Positions 1 through 7,410 of a DNA stretch of 64,000 nucleotides are shown in pieces. The first letter of the stretch is position 1. Each line of letters begins with the position of its first letter. Source of the stretch: JAUIEH01 sp964483375. Lineage in GTDB: Bacteria; Pseudomonadota; Alphaproteobacteria; Caulobacterales; Maricaulaceae. The notes under the pieces are model-generated. The model did no database searches. It saw only the letters and a program-made list of their open reading frames with translations, and was not told the origin of the DNA. A program made the position numbers and the translations under genes. The stretch spans positions 8,520 through 72,519 of the forward strand of contig CAZABJ010000005.1 in NCBI GenBank assembly GCA_964483375.1, in the 5' to 3' direction.

Positions 1-214
1 CGGCAGGCGGATTCGCCAAGGGCGCGGCATGGCGGCGCAGAGCGCGCGGTTGCACCGGCGGATCGGTGCGGTATCTTTCACCCCGCGGCCGCTCTTTTGT
101 GACGAACCCGGCCGTCAGCGCAGCCTTGCGTGGGCTGCGTCTTCACGCGCGACGATATGGTGCGCCGCGCTGACCTTCCGCCCTCCCCCTGCTTAAATGA
201 GACAAAGGTGCGGC

Positions 215-1549
215 ATGCCGCCCAAGCCACCGCCTCCCCCGCATTGTCCCAATCTGCGTTCGCCCGACCGGAATGCGCTGGTCGCCTATTTTGAAGCGGC
301 GTGGGCGCATTATGAGTGGATATTCTCCGGCCTGCGCCGGACCGCGGACGCCTTCGCCGCGCGCCCGCATCCCTTCCGCAATACGCTCGGCTTTTACTAC
401 GGCCACACCGCAGCTTTTTACGTTCAGAAGCTGCGGTTTGCGGGACTGCTAGATAACGCGGTGGACGAACGGCTGGATGGGCCGTTGGAGCGCGGCGTGT
501 CCCCGGAGCAGCCCATCGCGGCCGATGCGCGGGAAGACGCCCCCGACTTCAGCGCCTTGTCCCGATACAGGGCCCGGGTGCGCGATGCGGTGCTCAGCGC
601 GATCGACCGCGCCGATCTTACCCGGCCGGTCACGCCCCAGACCCCGGAATGGATGATTCTCATGGCCATCGAGCATGAGTTCATTCACCTGCACACCTCC
701 CTTCCGCTCATTCGCCGCGCAGCGCTGGACCAAGTCGCGCCTCCAACCGATTGGCGGGAGCCGGCCGCGAAAGGCGGTTCGGAGGAAGCGCCACGTTGGG
801 TGGCCGCGTGCGAAGGCGAAGTCACCCTCGGCCGGGCCGACGCGGATGCGCCGGAGGTCTATGGTTGGGACAACGAATTCGGCCGCGCCCGGCGCCAGGT
901 TCCTGCATTCAGCGTGCGGGACCGGCCGGTGACGAACGCCGAGTTCGCCGAATTCATTGCCGATGGCGGGTACGAAGACGACGCGCTTTGGGCCACCCCG
1001 GCGGCTTCTAATTGGCGCGAGGCGATGGCGCCGCGGGCGCCGGCGGCCTGGCGGGGGGATGAGGCCGCGGGGTTTCATTACCGCGGCGTTTTCGAAGAGG
1101 GCGACATGCCCTGGCGCTGGCCCGCCGAAGTCAATCGTCATGAGGCGGAGGCCTATGCGCGCTGGGCCGGGGCGCGGGTGATTTCGGAAGCCGAATTCCA
1201 GCGTTTGCGCGACCTCAAGCTCTCCGCCAATGGCGGACGCAATGTGGCGTTTTCGACCTGTGGGGTCGGCCCGCCGCAACGTGGGGCCGGAGAGGTCGAC
1301 CTCGTGGGCGGCGTGGCGCGATGGACGCGCGACGATTTCCGCCCCCTCGACGCGGACGCGTTCGATCCCCATCCCGGCTATGAGGACTTTTCCTCGCCCT
1401 GGTTCGGCCCGCAGCATGGCCTGCTTATGGGGGCTTCCTACGCCTCGCTTGGGCACATGGCGGAGGTGGGGCGCATGCGCGACTTCATGCAAAACCATAT
1501 GGACCAGCTGGCCGGCATCACACTGGTGCGCGTCGAGGAGGGGGCGTGA
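215..1549 (+). CDS. OvoA-like 5-histidylcysteine sulfoxide synthase, no methyltransferase domain
   Basis: This 444-residue protein looks like the N-terminal two-thirds of OvoA, the non-haem iron enzyme that joins cysteine sulfur to histidine C5 using O2. An N-terminal DinB-like helical domain carries FYYGHTAAFY (H64) and EHEFIHLHTS (H154, H158), the expected three-histidine iron site. The C-terminal formylglycine-generating-enzyme-like fold shows YGWDNEFGR (216-224), MPWRWPAEVN and SSPWFGPQHG. OvoA normally continues into a methyltransferase domain; this protein stops before it. ATG 215 is preferred over ATG 197 because AAAGG sits six bases before it. The stop overlaps the next start by four bases (GTGA). 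EgtB or SenA are alternatives, but the motifs fit OvoA better. Family assignment is solid; substrate is inferred. Confidence 0.82.
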   Translation: MPPKPPPPPHCPNLRSPDRNALVAYFEAAWAHYEWIFSGLRRTADAFAARPHPFRNTLGFYYGHTAAFYVQKLRFAGLLDNAVDERLDGPLERGVSPEQPIAADAREDAPDFSALSRYRARVRDAVLSAIDRADLTRPVTPQTPEWMILMAIEHEFIHLHTSLPLIRRAALDQVAPPTDWREPAAKGGSEEAPRWVAACEGEVTLGRADADAPEVYGWDNEFGRARRQVPAFSVRDRPVTNAEFAEFIADGGYEDDALWATPAASNWREAMAPRAPAAWRGDEAAGFHYRGVFEEGDMPWRWPAEVNRHEAEAYARWAGARVISEAEFQRLRDLKLSANGGRNVAFSTCGVGPPQRGAGEVDLVGGVARWTRDDFRPLDADAFDPHPGYEDFSSPWFGPQHGLLMGASYASLGHMAEVGRMRDFMQNHMDQLAGITLVRVEEGA

Positions 1550-2556
1550 GCGGCGTAAAACGGCACGCCCAAAGCCTTCTTCTCGAACAAACCGCAAAGC
1601 GCTTCGGCGTGAGCGCGACGGATATGAGCGAGGCCTGGGGGCGGGACGCGCTGGTCTTAGAGCATCAAGGCGACCGCCACATCGTCCTGTTGGGGCGGGT
1701 CGAGGGCTCGCTCACCCACCTCGCCTACACGCTCACGGTCGACAAATGGGCGGCGAGGAAAATCCTCACGACCGCCGGCGTCCCCTCGCCCGCCGCTCTG
1801 CGTTTCTCCTTTGACCCCAAGGCGGGCGAAACCGCCGCCGAGCGCGACCGACTGCTCGCCCAGTTGAGCGAGAGGTTTTCGGAGGGCGGACGGTGGGTGC
1901 TCAAGCCGCGCTTCGGCGAGTATGGGCGCGGGGTCGGCATGAACATCGAAAGCGTGGGCGCGGCGCTTCACCATTTGGCGCTGCATGCGGGCGAGGACGC
2001 AGATTGGATCCTCGAGCGGCAAGCCCCTGGGCGAGACCTGCGCATACAGGCGATCGGCGGGACCCTCGTGGCCGCTTGCGTGCGCGAACCGGCGTCGGTC
2101 GTCGGGGATGGCGAAACCACGCTGCGAGCGCTCGCCGCCGCCCATGACGATGCGGTCCGCAGGAACAATCCCGACAATCGTCTCGTGATCGACGACGAGA
2201 CCGTGAGCGTCCTCTCCGCCCAGGGCCTCACCCTAGAGGACCGTCCCGCCGTCGGCCGCAAGGTGCCGCTGAAGGCCACGGCCAATATGGCGAAGGGCGG
2301 ACGCGCGATCGACGTCACCGACGCGCTGCATCCCACCTTCTCAACCTGGGTCGAGAAGACGGCCCCCGCTTTCGGGATTTCGGTGTTTTCCCTCGACGTC
2401 ATCGCCGTGGACCCAGCCGCTCCGGCGACCGACGAGGCATGGGTGATCGAAGTGAACGCCGAGCCGGATTGGCTGCATCACACCTTCTCAGAAGGCCGCC
2501 GACACGACATGGCCGCGCATTATCTCCGGTTTCTGTTTCCGGGGCTCAACGCGTAA
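1546..2556 (+). CDS. CphA/GshF-like ATP-grasp ligase coupled to the sulfoxide synthase
   Basis: This 336-residue ATP-grasp protein should form an amide or peptide bond through an acyl-phosphate. The fold resembles the ATP-grasp part of cyanophycin synthetase and bifunctional glutathione synthetase GshF. Visible landmarks are VLKPRFGEYGRGVGM (118-132, K120 for ATP), VVGDGETT (185-192), TANMAKGGRAIDVTDALHP (245-263), and the metal ligands D284, E302 and N304 in IEVNAEP. The first ~60 residues are not a family domain I recognise. The GTG start overlaps the upstream stop as GTGA, so the two proteins are almost certainly co-translated. That suggests it ligates an amino acid to the upstream enzyme's thiohistidine-type product. 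The ligase fold is clear; the substrates are unknown. Confidence 0.8.
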   Translation: MSGVKRHAQSLLLEQTAKRFGVSATDMSEAWGRDALVLEHQGDRHIVLLGRVEGSLTHLAYTLTVDKWAARKILTTAGVPSPAALRFSFDPKAGETAAERDRLLAQLSERFSEGGRWVLKPRFGEYGRGVGMNIESVGAALHHLALHAGEDADWILERQAPGRDLRIQAIGGTLVAACVREPASVVGDGETTLRALAAAHDDAVRRNNPDNRLVIDDETVSVLSAQGLTLEDRPAVGRKVPLKATANMAKGGRAIDVTDALHPTFSTWVEKTAPAFGISVFSLDVIAVDPAAPATDEAWVIEVNAEPDWLHHTFSEGRRHDMAAHYLRFLFPGLNA

Positions 2557-2589
2557 GGGCGCGACGCTCTGTCGAACGCCGCGCCCTTT
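2555..2589 (+). terminator. Hairpin terminator after the OvoA-like/ATP-grasp operon
   Basis: The stretch beginning in the ATP-grasp stop codon has a 9-bp inverted repeat, AAGGGCGCG and CGCGCCCTT, around a 16-base loop, followed by a short T run. It lies between convergent genes and could serve both. The loop is long and the T run short, so efficiency is uncertain. Confidence 0.5.
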
Positions 2590-2621
2590 AGTCAGGCCTC
2601 AAGCCGGCTTGTCGCCGCGCT

Positions 2622-5600
2622 TTACTCCTCCGAACCCGGCGTGCGCACCGGCGGTTCAGGCCGTGGCGGCAGCACCGGCTGCGCCTCATCAGGCAGTCGA
2701 GCCATCACGTCCTCAATGGCGCGCGCCAGTTGCGGGTCTTCACCCGCAATCTGCGCGGAGGGCGGGAACTCGACTTCGATGTCAGGGTCAACGCCATAGC
2801 CTTCGATGGTCCATTGGCCCTCAGCGTCGGCGAAGCCGAACTGCGGCACGAACACCGAACCGCCGTCCAACAGAGCGCCGTGGCTGGTGATGCCGATCAC
2901 CCCGCCCCATGAGCGCTGGCCGATAAGCGGGCCAAGCTCGGCTTCCCTGAAAGCGGCGGGGAAGATGTCGCCGTCAGAGGCGGAATCCTCGTCCAAAATC
3001 GCGACCATTTCTCCAAGGAACATCTGGTTGGGATAGGATTCGGCATTCTCGATCTGGCGCGCGTAGCCGGTGAACAAAAGCTCGCGGGACAGGCGATTGA
3101 TGAGCATTTGGCTCACATTGCCCCCGCCGTTTCCGCGCACGTCGATGACCAGGCCTTCCATGCGCATCTGGCCGTAATACCACTTGATGAACTCGTAGAT
3201 GCCCGAGGCGCCCATATCGGGGATGTGCAGATAGCCGACGCGACCGTCGGTGGCCTCCGCAACGATCGCGCGATTGGCTTCGACCCAACGCAGATAGAGA
3301 AGATTGTCCTCATCAGTGATCGGATCGATAACGACCGTCCGCGCCTCACTGCCGGAGGCGTCGTCCGCCACCCGCAATTCCACCAGGCCGTCGCCAAGCC
3401 CGGCGAGCAACGCGTAGGGGTTGTCGCTTTCGCTCAAGGTGCGGCCGTTGATCGCGAGGAGGTAATCACCCTCCTCCACGTTCACGCCCACCTCGGTCAG
3501 GGGCGAGCGATAGCGCGGCTCCTCATTGTGCCCCTCGAAGATGTCGACGAAGCGATAGCCGCCGCCGTCAAGCTCGAGCCGGGCGCCGAGAAGCGCGGTG
3601 TCCGGACGGTCAGGCAAGCCCAAATCGCCGCCCGCCACATAGGCGTGGGAAACGTTCAGCTCACCAATCATTTCGCCCATGAGGTAGTTGAGGTCCGCAC
3701 GATGCGCGACGTCAGCGACCAATGGCTCATACTGGGTGCGAATGGCGTCCCAGTCATAGCCGTGCATGTTCTCGACGTAGAAATAGTCGCGGAACCGGCG
3801 CCAAACCTCGCCGAACATTTGTTCATATTCCGCCGCCGGCACCCGCCGCACTTCCATGTGGCCGAGGTCGACGCTTTCGGCTTCCGCGCCGTCTGAGATG
3901 GCGTAGCGATTGAGCGAATTCTCGCTCCGGACGATGACATGTTCGCCCCCGGCGGCGACGGAGTAGCCCGAAAGCCCCGACGCGATCTCGAAGCTCTCAC
4001 GCTCTTCGATGTTGAACGCGTTCAAGGTCGGGCTGACCCCGGAGCTTCCTCCGTAAACGAATGGGCCGCCGGCGAAGTAAAGGACGTGGCCGTCAACAGC
4101 GGCCAGTCCGCCATAGTTGCCCGCATCAAGCGGGAAGCGGATCACCCGGTCGGCCAAACCGTCGAAATCAATCTCGACGGTCAGTTCCTCTTCGTCGCCA
4201 TTGTCGTCGTCGCTCTCGTCTTCCTCGTCGTCTGAGGAGATCGCGACTTCGTCGTTTTGCGGGAGGAAGGGGTTCGGCGCGTCGTCCGTCAGCGCGAGGG
4301 CGTAGAGATAGCTCTCCCGGTCGACGACATAGTTCCACTCAAACGAGCCGATCTGCGGGGCGAAGCTGCGGTCGGCGACAAAGAAAAGATGCTGGCCGTC
4401 CGTCGAAAACGCCGGGCTGAATTCATTGAACAGCTCACCGGTGACCGCGACGCTCTCTCCGCTCTCCCGGTTCCAGACATACACCGAGCGGAACGCCCCC
4501 CCCTCATCTTGCGCGGAGAAGGTCAGCCAGCGGCTGTCGGGCGACCACCCGAAATCATGTTGGGCGAACCCTGGGTCGTCATAGACTTCCTGAACTGCGC
4601 CGCCATCGGCGCTGACAACCAAAATCCGGCCGCCTGCGTCGCCGAACGCCAGCCACTCCCCGTCGGGGGAGAACACCGGGTCATAGTAGCGAATGGAGGA
4701 GCCCGAGGTCAGCTGACGCGCCGGCTCAATCCCCGCTTGATCGCGGACATAGAGTTCTTCTTCGCCGGTTTCATCGGAGATGTAGGCGATGAGGTCGCCA
4801 TTGGGCGACCAGGTCAGCTCACGCTCATTGACCCCGGCGGTGTCGGTCAGATTGCGGGTCACCCCGTCTTCAACTGGAACGCTGAACACGTCCCCGCGAG
4901 CGGATACCGCGACGCGCACGCCGTCTGGGCTGGCGGCGAAGTCCTGCATGTAGTCCGAGGCGGACATGATGTGCACGGCGCTGCGCGCGCCGTCGTCGCC
5001 CACGGTGATGTCGAGCGCGGCGTCTTCGCCCGTCGCCAAGTCATGAACCCGCAGAACGCCGCCGAGCTCGTAGATGATGCGGCTTTCGCCGTCGTCGCTC
5101 GCCCAGCGGACGTCCGCGTTCTCATAGCTCGTGAGCTGCGTCGTCTCACCGCTGGCGGGATCGTACCGATAGAGGTTCAGGAAATCGTCGCGGTCGGAAA
5201 CGAAGTAGATTTGCTCGCCGATCCACATCGGGTCGCGATCTGTCCGCGGATGATCGGTGATATTGGTGGCCTCAAAGGTGTCCATGTCGAACACATAGAG
5301 GTCCTGCGCCCAGCCGCCTTCATAGCGCTTCCAGGTGCGGAAATCGCGGAACAGCGGCGAATAGAGCGCCTGCGACCCGTCCGGGGAGAGCACGCCCGCG
5401 CCGGAAACCGGCATCGGCAGCGCTTCGGGCAAACCGCCCTCGACTGACGCCGTGTACAGACGCGAGTCCGTCAAATCAAAGCCGTCTCGAAGAGAACGGA
5501 ATACGACCGCGTCGCCTTCCGGCGTCCATCCATAGACTTGGTTGTCATAGCCCCAACGCGCCGGCAGCGGGCCGTTGGCGGGGTAATGCGTCAGCTGGCG

Positions 5601-5897
5601 CGGCTCTCCGCCTTCCGCGTCGATGACGAACACCTGTTCATCGCCGCCATATTGACCGGTGAATGCGATTTGCGAACCGTCCGGGGAAAACCGGGCGAAC
5701 AACTCCAAGCCCGGATGGGACGTCAAGCGCCGGGCTTGCCCGCCCTCGGTCGAGGCCAACCACAAATCCCCGCCATGGGTGAAGACCACCTGGTCGCCAT
5801 GGATATCCGGGAACCGCAACAACCGGGACTGCGCCTCAGCCGGCGCGGCCGCGGCCATCGCCGCGACGCTCGCCGCGGCGAGGAAAACTGCTCGCAT
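2622..5897 (-). CDS. Tricorn-type S41 protease with beta-propeller and PDZ domains
   Basis: This 1091-residue exported protein begins with a signal peptide ending in AEAQ. It continues with WD40/TolB-like propeller repeats (many FSPDG and WSPDS motifs), an acidic Asp/Glu-rich linker, a second propeller, a PDZ segment (EEGDYLLAINGRTL) and a C-terminal S41 serine protease domain. The tricorn active-site pieces are present: NVSHAY, DVRGNGGGNVSQ, SASDGDIFP and GYGVDPDIEVE. Archaeal tricorn is cytosolic and degrades proteasome products; the signal peptide here implies degradation of peptides in the periplasm. It stands alone, convergent with the ATP-grasp gene and tail to head with the rhodanese. 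Confidence 0.9.
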   Translation of the reverse strand: MRAVFLAAASVAAMAAAAPAEAQSRLLRFPDIHGDQVVFTHGGDLWLASTEGGQARRLTSHPGLELFARFSPDGSQIAFTGQYGGDEQVFVIDAEGGEPRQLTHYPANGPLPARWGYDNQVYGWTPEGDAVVFRSLRDGFDLTDSRLYTASVEGGLPEALPMPVSGAGVLSPDGSQALYSPLFRDFRTWKRYEGGWAQDLYVFDMDTFEATNITDHPRTDRDPMWIGEQIYFVSDRDDFLNLYRYDPASGETTQLTSYENADVRWASDDGESRIIYELGGVLRVHDLATGEDAALDITVGDDGARSAVHIMSASDYMQDFAASPDGVRVAVSARGDVFSVPVEDGVTRNLTDTAGVNERELTWSPNGDLIAYISDETGEEELYVRDQAGIEPARQLTSGSSIRYYDPVFSPDGEWLAFGDAGGRILVVSADGGAVQEVYDDPGFAQHDFGWSPDSRWLTFSAQDEGGAFRSVYVWNRESGESVAVTGELFNEFSPAFSTDGQHLFFVADRSFAPQIGSFEWNYVVDRESYLYALALTDDAPNPFLPQNDEVAISSDDEEDESDDDNGDEEELTVEIDFDGLADRVIRFPLDAGNYGGLAAVDGHVLYFAGGPFVYGGSSGVSPTLNAFNIEERESFEIASGLSGYSVAAGGEHVIVRSENSLNRYAISDGAEAESVDLGHMEVRRVPAAEYEQMFGEVWRRFRDYFYVENMHGYDWDAIRTQYEPLVADVAHRADLNYLMGEMIGELNVSHAYVAGGDLGLPDRPDTALLGARLELDGGGYRFVDIFEGHNEEPRYRSPLTEVGVNVEEGDYLLAINGRTLSESDNPYALLAGLGDGLVELRVADDASGSEARTVVIDPITDEDNLLYLRWVEANRAIVAEATDGRVGYLHIPDMGASGIYEFIKWYYGQMRMEGLVIDVRGNGGGNVSQMLINRLSRELLFTGYARQIENAESYPNQMFLGEMVAILDEDSASDGDIFPAAFREAELGPLIGQRSWGGVIGITSHGALLDGGSVFVPQFGFADAEGQWTIEGYGVDPDIEVEFPPSAQIAGEDPQLARAIEDVMARLPDEAQPVLPPRPEPPVRTPGSEE

Positions 5898-6027
5898 CGA
5901 TTTCTCCCCAAACGAACGACAGGCGCTCAGCGCCTTTCGCGCGGGACGGTAGCTTTCTCGAACCCGCCCGGCCAGCGTATTCGGATTAATTCGCAGACAG
6001 GCTCCGCAGCGCCCCGGTCTTGACCAT

Positions 6028-6384
6028 TCAAGGCGTTCGGCGCGCTTCGCCTGTCTCTGGGTCGATGAGAATGAGGCTCAATCCCGCCTGTTTCCACGCA
6101 TTCAGCCCCCCGGCGAGATGACGATCCCCGCCCGCCCCGGCCTCACGCGCCAACGCGGCGGCCTTCTCCGAACGGCGGCCGGCTTGGCAGTGGAACACCA
6201 CCGGACGGTCAGGGTGATGGGGAACGGCGGCGGGTTCGAAGGTCGAGAGCGGGAAGTTCAGCGCGCCCGGAATACGCTCGGCGGCGAATTCTCGCGGCTC
6301 GCGCACGTCGATCAAGGTGATAGCGCCCGCCGCCAAGGCGACTTGAACGTCTTGCGGCGACAGATCTTGGAGCTGTGCGATCAT
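6028..6384 (-). CDS. Single-domain rhodanese sulfurtransferase
   Basis: This 118-residue cytosolic protein is a single rhodanese domain. LIDVREPREF (24-33) is the CH2A-type motif, and the active-site loop HCQAGRRS holds the persulfide-carrying C66. It should move sulfane sulfur between small thiols or proteins. It is divergent from the metallo-beta-lactamase-fold gene at 6507, with about 120 bp between the starts. Rhodaneses are often paired or fused with persulfide dioxygenases, which makes sulfide or persulfide handling the likely role. Confidence 0.88.
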   Translation of the reverse strand: MIAQLQDLSPQDVQVALAAGAITLIDVREPREFAAERIPGALNFPLSTFEPAAVPHHPDRPVVFHCQAGRRSEKAAALAREAGAGGDRHLAGGLNAWKQAGLSLILIDPETGEARRTP

Positions 6385-6506
6385 TTGGCTCGAGTCTCCT
6401 CCACTCGCTTCACGCTACAATCGGTCGACGTTTTCGCCCGTCGCCGGCCCGCGCACAACTCATGCGGCGCGCTGCGACGACAAACGGCCGCGCAACGGAG
6501 GCACCC

Positions 6507-7373
6507 ATGATCACGCCGAAGGTGAAGACCTTTTTTGACGCCGACACATGCACCGCCACCCATCTCGCCATCTGCCCCGAAACCAAGCGAACCGCCATTA
6601 TCGACAGCGTGCATGATTATGACCCCGCCTCCGGCCGCACCTCGACGAAAAGCGCCGACGAGGTCATCGCTTACGTGGAGCAAGAAGGCTTGACTGTCGC
6701 GTGGGTTCTCGAAACTCACGCCCATGCCGACCACCTGTCGGCCGCGCCCTATTTGAAAAAGCGCTTCGGCGCGCCCATCGGCATCGGGTTCAACATCACC
6801 GCGGTTCAATCCGCCTTCGCCCCTCTGTTCGATGCCGTTTCGCCCTGGGCCACGGACGGGTCTCAGTTCGATAAACTCTTGGCGGATGAGGAAACGTTCC
6901 GCTTCGGCGAGGTGGAGGTCCGCGCGCTTTGGACGCCGGGTCATACCCCGGCCTGCATGACCTATGTCATGGGCGAGGTCGCCTTTGTCGGCGACACCTT
7001 GTTCATGCCGGATTTCGGCACCGCCCGGTGTGATTTCCCTGGCGGCGACGCCCGTGCGCTCTACCGATCAATCCAGCGGATCTTGTCGTTGCCGCCTCAG
7101 ACCCGCCTCTATGTCGGTCACGATTACAAATCGCCCAGCCGCGACCGCTATGCTTGGGAAACCACGGTCGCCGACGAGCTCGCTGAGAACAAGCATGTGG
7201 GCGGCGGCAAAACCGAAGACGAATTCGTTCAGATGCGTCAGACGCGCGATGCGACGCTCCCCATGCCCAAGCTGATCTTCCAGAGCATTCAGGTGAACGT
7301 GAACGGCGGCCGCCTTCCCCCGCCCGGTCCCAACGGCATCCGCCATTTGAAGATTCCGATCGACGCGGTCTAG
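6507..7373 (+). CDS. Metallo-beta-lactamase-fold persulfide dioxygenase-like protein
   Basis: This 288-residue protein has the metal-binding signature THAHADH (70-76), a further histidine in TPGHTPA, aspartate in FVGDTLF and histidine in YVGHDY. The overall pattern resembles ETHE1/Blh-type persulfide dioxygenases, which oxidise glutathione persulfide to sulfite with one iron. The ATG at 6507 follows GGAG at a normal distance; the frame is open further upstream but without family similarity. The divergent rhodanese neighbour supports the sulfur role. A glyoxalase II-type hydrolase is the main alternative. Confidence 0.8.
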   Translation: MITPKVKTFFDADTCTATHLAICPETKRTAIIDSVHDYDPASGRTSTKSADEVIAYVEQEGLTVAWVLETHAHADHLSAAPYLKKRFGAPIGIGFNITAVQSAFAPLFDAVSPWATDGSQFDKLLADEETFRFGEVEVRALWTPGHTPACMTYVMGEVAFVGDTLFMPDFGTARCDFPGGDARALYRSIQRILSLPPQTRLYVGHDYKSPSRDRYAWETTVADELAENKHVGGGKTEDEFVQMRQTRDATLPMPKLIFQSIQVNVNGGRLPPPGPNGIRHLKIPIDAV

Positions 7374-7410
7374 ACCGCCGCCGGAACGGTCTGAGCGGAG
7401 TGGAAGAGCC

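Noticed and set aside
449..1597. Long open frame antisense to the OvoA-like gene
   Set aside because: Arg/Gly-rich composition typical of high-GC antisense frames, no motif, and the opposite strand encodes a clear enzyme.
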